64,000 nucleotides of DNA from Pempheris klunzingeri (lineage: Eukaryota; Chordata; Actinopteri; Acropomatiformes; Pempheridae), in contig NC_092031.1 of assembly GCF_042242105.1 (NCBI RefSeq), positions 17,700,162 to 17,764,161 on the forward strand, given 5' to 3'. The notes below the pieces were generated by a model, which ran no database searches, was not told where the DNA came from, and saw only the letters and a list, made by a program, of their open reading frames with translations. Below are positions 35,221 through 49,600 of the stretch, piece after piece (position 1 is the stretch's first letter; each line of letters opens with the position of its first letter). Made by a program: the position numbers and the translations under genes.

Positions 35221-37000
35221 CAGACACACACGCAATTTCTTCCTCCAAAAATATACAATTTGCTTTAATGATCTGTACCAAAACAAGAAAAATCCACTCA
35301 GAAAGAAACACTGGATGAGTAGTGTGGACTGTATGCTGAGCATGGGTTTACCAAAGACCATCACAGTGATCATGAACACTTTCACACCTGCATTTAAACC
35401 TCATACACCTTTACATATATGTCTGCTTCCTGATGTTTTGTCTAATCAGTGCAAGAGATAAGTATGACATCACTTAACTATGTGATGAGATAAAAATAAG
35501 ACATACTGAACTGTCGAAGATGACTACAAATATAAAAATTTTGGCAGAGAAACTGTCATACATTGATTTTTAACATAGCAAATAAGCCGGTTTTAAACAA
35601 AAAATGTGTATGTTTCAGTTAACATGAAAAGTATTTAAGGAAAAAATTAAAAATATGTAATTTTAAAGACTACACAAGTTGACCGAGTACATTTGTCTTG
35701 ATTGTGTTAACATGCTTTCCTCTTCCAGTTTATGTAGAAGAATATTAGAGAAAACCTGAGAGCTTTAACAGAGGCCATCTGTTGTAAATTCAAACAAATA
35801 TTACTAAACTTTTAAATATGTTCTGTTATTATTCAACAGTAATTGAACATTTTTAAATTTCTTTCACTAAAAAACACCTATGGAAAAAGAAATTCAATAT
35901 AATCTAGACAAGTGCTACCAGCAGACTGGTACGACGGCCCCCTTTTGGCTGTAGCAATAGAATAGGTTGTCTGGATGAAACTAAATATGCCCTTTAAGTG
36001 TTTTCAATCAGACCTGTTTGTTCAGACATCTCATCACCCTCGAAAAATAAAATAGCTGCTAACCTGCTGCCTCATCCATCCATGTAGAAACTTTTAAGGA
36101 CTTTGTTGTCGCACGACTAAATATGCCTCTTTCCAGAATTTGTAGCGCAGTTACTCATAATAGCCGACGGCTACCGGGCCACCAGGCATCAGCCAAGAAG
36201 ATAAGTGTAGTTTTACATTCACTTCTGTGTTGTCACAAAGCATCTGCATCTCATCCATAAGCACTGGTATGCTTCAATCCATTTGGCATACACAGTTACT
36301 TTAGTAGGAAATACTCCTCACTTTAACCGCTCGTCACTAGAACTGCTCCCCACTGTGGATTCTTACAACTGCAGTCTATGAGGACTGTGGATTATCACGA
36401 GTAATGGTCTTGCTTTCTGGAAAGAGACCTAACAGTTCAACTTTCATATGAAATGTTTAGGAGAAACCAAATGCCATTGACCTTTGTGGTGCTAAGGTGA
36501 CAGTGGGCATCTTTAAACCTCAGAAAATCACGCAGAAACTGTCCGGGTATGTAAATATCATTCCACAAATGTGTTTCCTTTATGCTTTGAAACATATCAA
36601 AAATATGATTTAGAACTATGTATGCAAATGTTTCATAGTTAGTTAGAGAAGAAATAACAGCAGGTCTTAAAGTTATTTTCACAAATCAAGAACAGGGGTT
36701 AAAAACAGTGTCGCTGGTCAATAGCAATAACTAGTAAAATGTATTGTGTTCCATGGGTAACACTGGAAATATTAATAATCCTTAATTCCACATTAAGAGC
36801 TTTCACTTAGTGACCTATGCTCATTAAGATGGTCATTCATCAGTAAACGTCATCTTAAAAATATAAAACCACATCAGTGCTCGTGTTGTCACCACATTAT
36901 ACGATGACCTCGACATCATTTTTGAGATCCAAGGCTGGTATCTGTGGAATCAGGACTGACTGGTCTGGAATCTGTCGTGGTCCAAACGGGGGGTGTGAGG
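35221..37000. other. Convergent 3' UTRs of unc13d and unk
   Basis: Non-coding, AT-rich. Candidate plus-strand signals for unc13d are ATTAAA at 35646-35651 and AATAAA at 36046-36051. I could not fix the poly(A) site of unk on the minus strand. No gene is seen between the two stops. Confidence 0.45.
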
Positions 37001-40000
37001 TCAAGAGAGCTGCTGCTCCAGGGTCTGTTCGGGGCAGAGTGGGCACTCTGTGGAGGTGGAGCAGCTCTCACACTGTAGTCCATGGCCACAGGGCAGGGAC
37101 ACTGAGCCCTGCTCTCCACATGTCACACAGCACTGTCTCTGTTTCCTGTACACCACCTTGGAAAACACAGGGAAACATGTCGACCTCTCAAAGTCAAGAA
37201 CGTTGGATGATGGAGGGGACAACACATGCTGTTCGCCACTATTTTGAGAGCAAAGGAAAACTAAACTATAGTATGCTAATGTGCACTTGGTTCTCTGAGA
37301 ACTTGCAATGAGCATTTCTGGTTATTTCTGGCACTTTGTGAACCATAAAAAATAATCAAGACATTATTGCTGGATTATTTCGTAACTCAAATAATAAGAG
37401 GTGTTAAAGTCAAACTTCTTGCCACTTTTATGTGGATGTCCAACCAGTGTTGATGGTAAGTTGTCCACTGCAGCAATAAATACCTTTGTGTGTGCTATAT
37501 TGACCAAGAAAGATGAGTTGTTCTCGCAGGACTGTGCCAGAACTGCATACATTTACCATGATGCATTGCACACGAGCCTCTGTCTCCCAACCCACAAATC
37601 CTCTCTGCTGTCTTGTGGGTACTGTCAGACGCAGACAGCTCACAAACTTAACCAAACCTGCCTATGGTGAAATTCATTGCAACAGAGCAGGTTGATTACC
37701 CAGGCCGACAGAGCCTGCAGTTCTTCCTGGTCACCAGTGCTGTCATTTGAGTTGTCAGCGACCAGAAGAAAGTACGACAGATTTTTTTTATATATTTTTT
37801 TAATATATTTTCAGAAAACTCAGTTTTCCCAATCAATACAGCGCACACTGAGGTATTTTTTCTTCAATTGCCAGTAACCCTGATTGGACATCCATGTGAA
37901 CATCCAACATCCAAGTTGTTGTGTTTTACCTTATTACCTAAATTACTTTAAAACTTTAAAAATGCCAATAAGCACTGTCTGGCTACAGTGTTAGTGTTGA
38001 TGTGTACAAACTATTTAATCAGAACACACCATGTTGGGGCCGTATAAATTTAGGTTTACCACGCAGGTCTTTATGCTGACTCACATACGTGTAAGTTCTG
38101 AGTCAGTGGTATTACCTGTTCCACAGCGTGTAAGCAGCTACAGAGCTGAGCCTGCAAACTGAGGACTGACTCTAAGGGCAGCCGGTGTAGGAGCTGGAGT
38201 TGGTGCAGTGCTAGATGGGGATTGTCTCCGCTCCTTAGGCTCTCCAGCGCCTCCTGCAGGAGAGACGCCTGTCTCTGTGCCTCCTCCTCAGCCTGCCTGG
38301 CTCTCTCTGCTTCCATGGCTAATCGTGCTGCATGCGCACGGGACTCCTCTGCATCTGCTTTCAGCGCAGCCCACGACTACAAGAGGAAGAATACGGGAAT
38401 TCAAAACTCAGAATTCAAAACTGGTTTAACTGGATATACTAATGTTTATGCAATATGCATAAACATACAAGCCTCTGCACCACAAACAGCTATTTTACAG
38501 ACATGCATGCACACATGTCCCACTACCTACCTACCTGAGCTGTGTGTCTCCAGCTGTGACCCCACTGCTTGAGTGCCCTATGGGCCTCCTCCAGCTCCTG
38601 TTTGAGCCTAGAAGTCTCTGCACAGGGGCCGGAGGGCAGCAGGGTGGGGGGCGTGCCAGGGGAACCCTGGCCTGATGGGAAGTGCTCCCAGATATTAGTG
38701 CTCATACCATTCAGACCTACAAAAAAAAAAAGAATAGATATAAACAAAATGATATCATCCCTCCCTGCACCACTTGATGTCTTTAATCAAATGCCACAAA
38801 CCTAAAGAACTATGAGATGGTCCCAAGAAGGTGCTTTCTGATTGGCCAGGTTGTGACAAGTGAGTAGAAAAGAATGGTGAGGCGTGCGGCCTGATTGGGG
38901 GAGATGGCGAAGGGGAGCTAAAAGGAGCAGAGCTGCTAAAGGATCCTGGGATATTGACTGGAGCTGAGCTCTGAAACTGGCTACCTCCTATAAAGGCAAA
39001 GAGACAAATCATTATGAGTTATATTTAGGTGCGCTTCTAAATGGTGTTTTGCTCTCGTGTCTTTGAAATACCGAGCATGACTCCCACACTGGGCAGAGCA
39101 GAGCTGCTTTCCAAGCTCCTCTCCAACGCCGACACACCAAAATCGTTCAGGTCAAGATCATCCAGGGCTGACTCTGGAACACGAACACCACGAGAGCAAT
39201 TAGTCAGATTTAGAGTTACACAACTGGTGCTTACACAACAACACTGGACATCTTCACTTACCAACAACTGACTCTACAGTCTCACTGGTGGGGTAAAAGG
39301 GCAGGGCGTTAGCGTTCATGCCAGAGGAGATGCTAGATCCAGGGGGTCCGAGGGGGGCGGGGCTGGGTGGTGTGGCGGCCAGACTGGAGGGAATGCTGGA
39401 GGACAGACTCAGAGGGCTGCCCACAGGCAGAAATACTAACAAGTCCTGCAGGAGAGCCAAAGTGGAATGTGGTGTTTGAAAGAAACAGTTGTTACTTTAA
39501 ACTTGTGTCCTTGCAGCAAGACTACATTTAACAGAAAAAAAGTATGTATTCCTGAAGAAAAAACGTGGACCAATTTTAGACCACAAGACACACAACCACC
39601 TTGTATGTGAGCGTGTCACTGTACCTGTTTGCTTTGCGTTGAGGCTAATTCTCTGTTGCGCTGCTCAAGAGCAAAACTCCTTTGCTTAGCCTGAAACCAC
39701 AAACGACACAAGAATGCTAACATGAAAACATGCTGGATGAGCCTCTCTGCAGTAACTATGACTTCAATCAAGAGATTTTCCTTTGTTTCATTTAATAGTG
39801 TCAAATAATGCCAAGTCCCCCTTTTTCACTGTCCCTCCGCTGCATTTCTATACATTCATTGCTTCCCTCAGACCTTAAAGCCTTACACTCTGTTTTACAT
39901 ATTTATCTCCTCTATATATAGATCTTTATACATCTTTATTGCATCACACAAGTGTACTGGTACAACCAAAAAGACAATACCTTGAACACCTTGAATCTTG

Positions 40001-43000
40001 AATCTCTCACCTGGTCCTCCCTCTCAAATCCGGGCGCTCTGCAGTAGCCTCCCTCTCCGGCCCAGGGAGACAGCGGCTCCGCTCCCCCACTCACGTCCTC
40101 ACACAGAGACAAAACGCTTCCCAGCAGCCCCTGCTCTGCTACACGCGACCCCGCAGATGGGGAGAAGGGGTCTGAAACTGGGCCAGAGGCAGAGCCCATG
40201 TTGTGTCTGCTGGGACTTGAAGAGGCTTCCTGGGCAGGATGAGGGTCTGGAGGTCTGGGGGGTGGAGGGGAGCTCGGTGTGGGGAATGATGGCTCCTCGG
40301 GAACAAAGGGCTCTGGATGAGGTTTAAAAATCAAAATAGAAAAGAGGATGTTACATTGCATCAAATGGATGTTGAGAGATGTTTAGAAATGCATCGTGGG
40401 TACTCACTTTCAACATGAGCAAAGGCACAGAAGGGCCCTCTGGGACAGCTGCCACACTGCTGCATGTCGTTACACTTACTGGATTTATAGATCTGTGGCA
40501 AAGAAACAAAACACACGTTGACACTCATCTCCTGTGATTTCTGGTTTAGATTCTATGAGGTCTCTGCTGAATCAGACAAACCTCTGGGTGGAACTGTTGT
40601 TCTGTTCTTGTGTGGCAATACTGACATCCCTCTGCTCCCTCACATTTACTGGGATCCCCCCATTCCTCACTCTGTTTCACAGCTGGACACGGCAGCGCTC
40701 TGTGGCAAGAAGGAACAATCGCGTTAATAAAAACATTCACAATCAGCCAAAAATAGCTTCCAGTGATTTTCTTTGACATGAAGTGATGGAGCACCTGTAT
40801 TTGTGCTTGTGCGGACTGCGCCTCCGGTCTTTGCTGTTATGGTAGTATGGACAGGCGTAGCCTTGACGGCACAGACGAGGTGGTTTCTTACAGAGTTCTG
40901 TCTTGTAGTGGGACAGCACGTAGTTGTTGTCTAAAGACAAAGGAGGACAACGAGGCAGACAGATGGTAAGGGCTGGTCAAGAAACATTCCACATCAAACC
41001 CTCGTTTCGTTCTGAACCCCTGCTGAAGTGCTTTAACACAGATATACCTTGCCAGCGTGGTTCTTCGCTCAGGATCTTCTCTATGAGGGCTGTGCTTGCT
41101 GCCTGTCCAGACTGTCCGTCTCCTCCACCGCCCTCTGGGGCCCCCGAGCCTCCCTGAGAGTCCATCACCTGCACTTCTCTGTCAAATCCACAGTGCAAAG
41201 AGACTGTAAACAACTACAACACCGATACACATCCAGAAACCAATATGAAGCGGACGGTTACATGATAGAATAAAGTTCTTTTGGCACCTGATGTCATAAA
41301 CAGGGCTGCGCAAGTCATGCGATCCGTGTGCAAAGGCACAGTGGGAGCCGTTTTTGCTGCAGTGGCCTTTTGCATCAGTTTCATGGATACATGATCCAGT
41401 CTTGTAGTAGCGAAGGTGGTACCTGCGCTCGGTGTCACCTGCTGTCCGATGTAGAAACGGGCATCTGGAACACACAGAAAAATGACATTCAAAAGATAGG
41501 TACAAACACAAAGACATGCAGATCTCTGGAGCAAATAGTGTCCAGTAAACAGAGCAGCCATTTAGTTAGCCAGACTATATGCACATGTGGCACACCTCTG
41601 GTTTAAGGCTATTTCATTAATTGTCTTGTCAACCTCACTCGAAGCTGGTAACTAAGACTTCTCACTTTCCTGCATGAGCACAACATGCAGCCTTTCAGTA
41701 ACTACCACGCTACAACCTGACCTTGTCTACACACTGCATGGCTGATTAAATTAACATGACTACTGCTAATGATATGAGCTTTACTGAGCCTGCGGCAACG
41801 TGCTGGTACTTCTCTCACACATCGGCAGAGTCATTTCCCACAACAGACCCCCTAGACTAGGTCACACATCATACATAATATATAACAGATAACACAGGTA
41901 CATTTAGACTACTGTCACTGACACAATTAGATTTCTTTGTATCATTATTAAGTGTTTGCTTGTCTTGACAGACCGAGAGGGAACATGGATTGAACAAGAG
42001 AAAAGGAGAACTGAGGGAGGGACAGATGAGGAGAGGAAAGTGTACCGGCAAGAGGAGCAGGAGAAGAGAAAGATAGAAAGATTGCAGTCCCCCCCCCATC
42101 CACACACTGCCCCCACAGCAAACACTGTACTGTATACTACTGGTGCAGCTTCTGGTTATTTTCATTATCAATTAATCTGCTGATTATTTGGTTGGTTAAG
42201 CGATACATTTTTTTGCTTGTAAATTAATGAAAAATACCCATCACAACTTCCTAGAGCCTAAGGGGACGTCTTGAAGTTGCTTGTTTCGTCTGACTAACAG
42301 TTCAAAATCACTACATTTCCCATCTACAGTGAAATAACGATACAATTATAGAAATCCTCACTTTTAAGAAGCTGGAAAAAGAAAAAGTTTGGCATTTGTG
42401 CTTGAAGGGTGACTCAAAAAACAAAAACTGTAACTGCAAAATGATCTGTAGCAATAGCCTTATGCTGATAACATTCACAAAATATTATGGTTTCGACCGA
42501 ACCCACATGAAAATAAACTTTTCTTTTCTTAAATGTAATATATCCATAAGTAGAACTAAGACTAAAACTTTCAGACCAAAACTTCCAGAGCTCTTTCCAC
42601 TTCTGTGTAACGGTGACAAAGGTTTGGAGAGGAGTCAACTCGCCCCCCCCCCCCCTCGTCTGTCATCCACATTTACATTCCCTTTGTCTGTGACTGGCAC
42701 CAAGTGGGTGCCAAAACACCATGAAGGCTCAGCACATTTCAGTCAAAAACAGACTGACGATGGCTATGTTCAGGTGCTAATGCTCACTTTAAAAGATTAT
42801 GCATCAGACACTATTCTTCCAAGGTGTTCAACTTGACTCACAATTGTGGAGAGGGTGCGTCCCCAATCACTACTCCGCTGAATTTGTCCCACTTGAAAAA
42901 AGATTCTTTGCCATGTAAAGTCCTACTCGTTCATTTACATGCAAAAAGGCTTACAAATGTTAGTGATGAGACAATGCTTTGGACACAGCAAAGTTTAACC

Positions 43001-44070
43001 TCCTCAATAGACCTGGGTCTGTGGAGTTTGTAAACAAAAAGCCAAACGCTGTGAAAAAGCCATGTGCTTTACACAGATGTGTCACCACCAGTCAACAATA
43101 ACGCTTCCCTTTTACAGAGGAGCCTGATTTTTTTCTGTTAAATGTACGGGTCTATGGAATGGCCCCTCGATAATGGTACTTTTACAACGCTGACGTCTCA
43201 GTTGCACTCACTCATCTCCATCAGGGCAGGTGCCTGTTCCCTCATCGTATTTGGTGCAGTAAACATCTGGGCTGTAGTTGAAGGTCCCGTCCCGTCTGCG
43301 GATTGGCCTGCGGCGCCGCTGGTTCAGGAAGTGCCAGTGGAAACAGGAAAAGGGCCTGTGCTGTGTGCATTTATGCTGCACAAACAGGGGGCACTGCTCA
43401 GTTCTGAACTCTTTCAGATATCTGGAAGAGAGGGAAGCAGCAAGAGTGGAGTGCATTTCTAGACAGTGTTCATTGCCTTTAAAAGTGTCTTCCACAAGCA
43501 ATAGTGTATTCATATTCACATACAGCACATTCAACATACTGGCTTATGGTGATAGTGTTTCTGTCTTATTCTCTGCTGCAGTAACAAACCTCTTCCCACG
43601 AAGAGCTAATATATAATGCAACTATGCTAACATTAGGTTTACTCAGCAGTATGACATATTCACAAACACTTGAACTATGCAGTGCCACAAAGCTTCTAAG
43701 AAATGGCTACTGTTTGTGAGTAACGTTAGGCCTCTTTCAAGAGAGCTGCTCCGGTTGGTAACTACATTACCGCTGAATAGCCTTGTTCCAGTCGTTTTAA
43801 AGAATATCAAGCTTACAACTGGCTTATTTTTTCAAATTCAATTTAGCTGTAATTTGGTATAAGCAACTACACGTGAGGTTGTGTACACTTAGCTAGCTAA
43901 TCCAGCTAACTAGCTACGTACGTGTAATGTTGAGGTTTCTCGGGCTGCACGTTCAACACGGTTGCGGGAGATGTCGAGCCCCCTGCGGGCGAGGACGAAG
44001 AAGACGAGGAGGGTCCCCCGGTAGTCGTCGCTGCCGAAGATGACGGCGGCTGTGAGTGTGTTTTAGACAT
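37001..44070 (-). CDS. unk: RNA-binding CCCH zinc-finger protein Unkempt
   Basis: Fifteen coding exons (transcript order): 44070-43922, 43421-43212, 41464-41288, 41178-41048, 40930-40795, 40699-40582, 40492-40408, 40312-40011, 39690-39625, 39445-39262, 39173-39072, 38987-38802, 38716-38535, 38376-38116, 37156-37001. The total is 2445 bases, 814 aa (human 810). The N-terminal half holds a series of CCCH fingers (CPLFVQHKCTQHRPFSCFHWH, YCTKYDEGTGTCPDGDECPFLH, ELCKKPPRLCRQGYACPYYHNSKDRRRSP, KCNDMQQCGSCPRGPFCAFAH). A Ser/Pro-rich middle follows (SVVESALDDLDLNDFGVSALE), then a coiled coil (exons 13-14) and a C-terminal RING-like module (CCVTCGEQGSVSLPCGHGLQCESC...CPLC). Human UNK binds UAG-containing mRNAs and represses translation in neurons. 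unk is divergent from the H3.3 gene. All phases agree. Confidence 0.97.
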
Positions 44071-44500
44071 TTTACCCGTTTGAAGCCTAACAACGAGAAG
44101 CTTGTTTTTAGCTTACTGGCTAGCTATCCTTGTTAGCTTCGAAATCCGCATTCTACAACGATGTGAGCTTGCGCAAGGCAGGAGGAAGTAGTCGCAAAGG
44201 GACAACTAGGGGCAATACGGAACTATGGGACATGGAGTTCAACTTAACTAGTGATTGTGAACACCACGACGCATTTACGACAATAGATCATTCACTGTGA
44301 CAATGCGTTTTCGAGCTACACACACTGGCTTTGTAGAAAGGTGAAAAAGAAAAGAAAAATGAGACAAACAGTACGGCTTGTGTTTGTTTTGAAGCGTCGT
44401 TTCTATTGGCTGAACGACACGTCCATTTTGGAAGATGAACCAATGACCGTGAAGTGTCTTACAAGCATGACGTCACTGGAAAGTATTAATACTCGGCCTC
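44071..44500. promoter_or_regulatory. Shared promoter region, unk / H3.3
   Basis: The unk ATG (44070, minus) and the first H3.3 exon (plus) are about 450 bases apart. Between them are inverted CCAAT motifs (44405-44409 as ATTGG, 44450-44454 as CCAAT) and a perfect CRE, TGACGTCA, at 44468-44475. CCAAT plus CRE is typical of replication-independent H3.3 gene promoters. That unk also uses the region is inferred from spacing. Confidence 0.6.
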
Positions 44501-44580
44501 AACTCCCCCTCCCAACACAAACCGTTGTCATTATAACTGGTGATACACGACGATTGCTTCATATTACCCGACGTCCTAAA
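44501..44580 (+). other. Likely 5' non-coding exon of the H3.3 gene
   Basis: A donor (cctaaag|gtaaat) at 44580/44581 and an acceptor (ttatttag|caagtacgag) at 45348/45349 frame an intron just before the start codon. H3.3 genes of vertebrates have such a first non-coding exon. The exon's 5' end is approximate. Confidence 0.6.
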
Positions 44581-45358
44581 GGTAAATATCGCAGCCTCGC
44601 TTGATTGGATAATATACGTGAAATCGACCTTGTTACTGTGGTGTGTTGGGTATGTGGAAATGTGCGCTTCTGTTAACAGGCATTGTTTGGTACTCGGGCA
44701 AACGTCGACTTGCTAACGTTAGCGTTAGCTAAAAATAGAACAATGGAGACTCTACCTTTGACGGTACTAGTCTAACGTCACCGTTAACCCGTTTAACTGT
44801 GATAAGGCAGATAGTACGAGCTCAGTGTTGGTTAGACTTAACAGTCGAGATTGATGTTGGCTATTATACAAATGGCCATTGGCAGAGCTAATTCTTTCTG
44901 TAGGCTAATATTGTATGAGCTGAATCGAGGCAATGTCGCCTGGGGGTGAAATGAGAAGCAGTGAAAATGGCGAAGTCGATAAGCAAAGACTGACTGTTTG
45001 GGCTGGTTCAGGCGGCGAGTGTTTTGACGCAAGCTATTGGTGTCTGAGGGCCCCTGGCTCTGTCAGAAGTTCAGTGACCACGTCGCCGTTTGTCCATTGT
45101 AATTAATGTAAAAGAAAACTATAGACGTTAAGTGGTTTTAATGGAAAGACCGTGTACTGGCGCAAACACGACGCCTCTCAGTGCTTATAAACTGGGGGAG
45201 GGGAGCTCTTTAATAGTTAGGCTAGGCTAGGCTAGGTTAGCATCGTAGCCAGGCGCTTAATACCGCACCTGTAAGATTTATTCTGAAACTCCTACTTCTG
45301 ATTTGACACTCGCCCTAGTATTTTAATCGCGACTCTTATTTTATTTAGCAAGTACGAG

Positions 45359-45944
<586 letters not shown>

Positions 45945-46506
45945 GCAGCAAGTGACAGCATTGTCAAGACAAATGATCCTATTTATCGTACTTAACCATT
46001 TTTGTGGACGTTTTTATTTCTTGGGTATTTTTTACAAGTTTTCTTTTGAATTTTGTATTTTTAGATTGGGACAATTCATCAATCATTCCACAAGCCTGAG
46101 TGTACTTAGGGTAGTTGGAAATGTTGTTCAGTAGGAGTGTATACCTATTCCATCATGGGTCATTACAATACATTACAGCCATCATACACCCCTCATGTTT
46201 GTGGGTATTGCGCTCCCTCTGGTGATGGAATTGTCTTTGGTGCGAGGATGAGGTCTTCACATCTTCCACGGGGGTCCAGGGTCTCTTCACCCATCTACCA
46301 TTTACCACAGAATGCCAGCATGTCTTGCTCAACAGGTCTCACTGCAGGGTTTGGTATTGGCTACCAGTCAATACTCTACTCTCAGTGACTAAGAGCATGG
46401 CAGACCCCTTCTGTATTTTTCTGGACTGCTTTTTACATGTTTTTCAACATAAATCTTGGCAGCTACATTTAATACTATTTATGAAAATGTTGTCACATGT
46501 CTTTCT
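45945..46506 (+). other. H3.3 gene 3' UTR
   Basis: Non-coding T-rich sequence after the H3.3 stop, running to the ATTAAA at 46507. No histone stem-loop is seen, as expected for H3.3. Confidence 0.55.
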
Positions 46507-46512
46507 ATTAAA
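46507..46512 (+). promoter_or_regulatory. Candidate poly(A) signal for the H3.3 gene
   Basis: ATTAAA, the commonest variant signal, about 560 bases after the stop codon. It lies only about 90 bases from the minus-strand signal of the convergent neighbour. Confidence 0.5.
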
Positions 46513-46601
46513 GGTCTTTATGATTAGAAACCTTTTGTGTTCTGTAGTCGATTTGCAATGTGGTTGTATTCAGACACTAATGCGGTGTTATGGTATTTAC
46601 A

Positions 46602-46607
46602 TTTATT
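46602..46607 (-). promoter_or_regulatory. Candidate poly(A) signal for the RUN-PDZ-PTB gene
   Basis: AATAAA on the minus strand, only about 36 bases after the stop codon at 46643-46645, giving an unusually short 3' UTR. Confidence 0.5.
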
Positions 46608-46642
46608 TACAGCCACACATGAAATAGGAGGTGCTCTCATTG

Positions 46643-49600
46643 TCATACAAACCACTCCGTATGCTTGAAACCCGTAGCTGTAAAGATAACGACAAAATCA
46701 TGACATCTTGGCTGTGAAGAATTTTGGATCACTTGTGTATTGCTCACATGCTGTGCCTCACCAATACGGCAGACTATCTCCTCACACTCCTTAATGGTGC
46801 TGGCTCGGAGTGCCACACAGCAGAAGCCTGTCGACTGAGGGGTTTCTGGGGAGTCTCTGTGAACAGAGCCAATCATATACTGAGATGATGTCTGGGTCCA
46901 GCCAATGACAACACAGCTGTACTGTCTTGGGTATTGCATCATCACATGTTTATGGAGAGGTGTGTCCTAAACTACTGTAGGCCTGGATTAATGGCTGTGT
47001 GGGAAAAACCTTTATTTTTCTGCCGCTAAATCTGACAGTTCTGCTCTTCAAAGGTTTGACGGGTTCATTTGGTACTTACGCCACACAGAATGCAAATATG
47101 GTGTAGTCTGGTTGACCAAATCTCCCCACACACGAAATCTCTGGATAATGATGTTCAAACAGCTCCTGTGGAAACACGAACACAGTTGACCTGTTAACGA
47201 CCAATGTCGAGCAATAGCAAAGACGGCACAGACAAATGTCTCCTTACCAGTTTACTGCTTCTGTCTGTGCAGGTCAAATGGGTTTCCTTCATGTCTAAAA
47301 GCACTTCCTGCAGGGCAAATTGAAACAGATTGAACACACATTGATATTGACAAGTGCTTTGCAGAACATGACAGTAGTGTTATTACCTTGCTGGGCAGGT
47401 TTTTCTGCAACACTTGTGGAATGGCGTGCTGTAGCACTTCCTTGCCTCCAAACTAAGAAAGGATAAGACCAGATATATCAGTTATCTGAGTCTAGCACAT
47501 ATATACACACACAGATTGAACATTTAATAAAGTGTAAAGCAAAAGCATTTGTTTACCATTCCAATGTTTGCCTTTCCCAAGAACTGCACTATGTACACAA
47601 TTCTGTAGGGAGAGTAGAGTCAGTGTTATAATGGAAAGAGTAAACTTGGCAAAATGTTCCTTAAATGGCTCTTCCAGATTTGGTAAGCAACTTGCCTTCC
47701 CTCTTTGAGACACTGTGACGGAGAGGTTCTCTCGTCCTTGGTGGCTGACTGTTGGGAGGAAGCAGGACTGAGCTGTAGGGTGGGGTTCTCCATCCTCAGG
47801 GTCCGCAGGAGTTTGATAAGGGGCCGATACACTGTTCCATCGTGAGCCCTCCACCGCAGGACATTGATGGACAGAGGGCTGCCCTTCAGCCGAGACAAAA
47901 CCACACCTGCCTGGGAAACAGAGCAATGCACCGTGACTCTATGTACGACAGCTTCTATGACTTGTGCAGTGGCAGGTTTTTTTTAATTACGCAAACTCGT
48001 CTTGTCAAGGGTGTGACTGGCCAGTGTCCCATGGGTTCGATCAATCGGACAACACTCACAGAATGTGAGCTGTGCTTCTTGGCTGTTCTCATTTTTGTAC
48101 CTATCTTCAAGTGGGATCGCGTTCACAATGATAACAAGAAGAGTCTTGTATACCCAGTCAGGCGTTGCCACTATTTTCTGGCTGATTAGAGTTCTGTTCA
48201 TGTAGAGGGTGCAGCTGTGCTGGGCATTGTGTAATGTCACCAAACTACACATAATCACAAAAATGATTAAGTGCACATTGTCCCTCCCTAACTGCCTAAA
48301 GTCATAGGAGTATCAGGGAGATGTCTCTTTCACAGTCTGTACATACCAACCCAAAGTCAGCACAATGTCTAATCAGGGCACTTTTGAGAAGCCGTCAGTG
48401 TAAAGCTCAGTTCACTGCACCTACACTTTACTTTGTGTTCTGTGATGGCTCAAATGTCTGATATTAATTTATTTAACACCAGCTACACTGTGGTGACACA
48501 GAGCACACATGATGTCTGTGACCGTCAGTGAGTGTTAGAACGTATAATACTGCTTGTTTGAGGATACCTGTCCACTCTTGGAGTTCCGCAACGAGGTCCC
48601 GTTGATCTCATCAATGAGGTCACCAGGAGAGATAAACTTGTCGACATGAGCCTGACTCCCAGGCACCAGATCGAGGACAAAGACGCGCCCACTGAGATAT
48701 CTGAGAGACAGAGGGGGAGTGGATGCAGCAGTTCGAACAAAGCTATTTATGAGTAGATATTCTTGATGGAAATAAAGCACTTTATAGAGTGGGAGATACA
48801 AACCTCAACACCATCCCTACCTCCCGACAGGGCACCACTTCATATGTCTCACACACCTGGAAACATTCGAAACAATTAACAGACAATCTCACACATTCTG
48901 CTGTTCCGTTATCTCACTGCGATGTGTGCCTTTCCATGCATTTTCAGAGTTACTATCATTGTTTTTACCGGTATGAGCCAGCTCTCATCCAGAAAACTGC
49001 AATTCTGTGAAAAAAGACCAGAGGTGGTTGTTAGTGTAGAGTCATTTGAATTGAATTGCTCAAACCACATGATTGTAGACATGGTTGTATTTTGGTGTGT
49101 GTGTGTATGAAAATATTGAAAATGGCTTGTGCATTTGCAATTTAATGGTATAAAAAAGGAGTTGCTCTGACCTCTACGTTCAGTTTAAACTCCATGTGAG
49201 AGAGGACAAGCAGCAGTGACATGAAAGGCTCTGGAAGAGGGAAAATATTTGTTGTTGACGTTGGACACAGAATTTCCTGGGCTTTGCTCAGCATTTAGTG
49301 GAAACAATCAGATCCGGTAAAAAGCCTCACCCACGAATTCCTCATTCCTGAGGAGTGACATTGCCGGACTGTACCACTGGAGGGGAGAGAAACGGTATGA
49401 ACCCAAGCTATTTTAGTATCTGAGACAGACTTACTTAAATTTGAATCAAGTCTAGCGACTGGGCATGTTTGGTGGACACTTTGCCCAGAGCACCCAACAG
49501 CAACAAGAGAAGACACATATGGGCAGCACCAGAAAAGACCATCAACCCCTAAATATGTGCGTTGTAGAAAATGTATCTGGTCCATGCGGCTGACCTCCAG

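Noticed and set aside
47492-47926. 144-codon minus-strand open frame
   Set aside because: It overlaps exon 10 of the RUN-PDZ-PTB gene in another frame and continues into introns.
48562-48567. U12-type intron in the RUN-PDZ-PTB gene (donor GTATCC)
   Set aside because: The donor continues GTATCCTC rather than GTATCCTT, and no TTCCTTAAC-like branch site precedes the acceptor at 47911.
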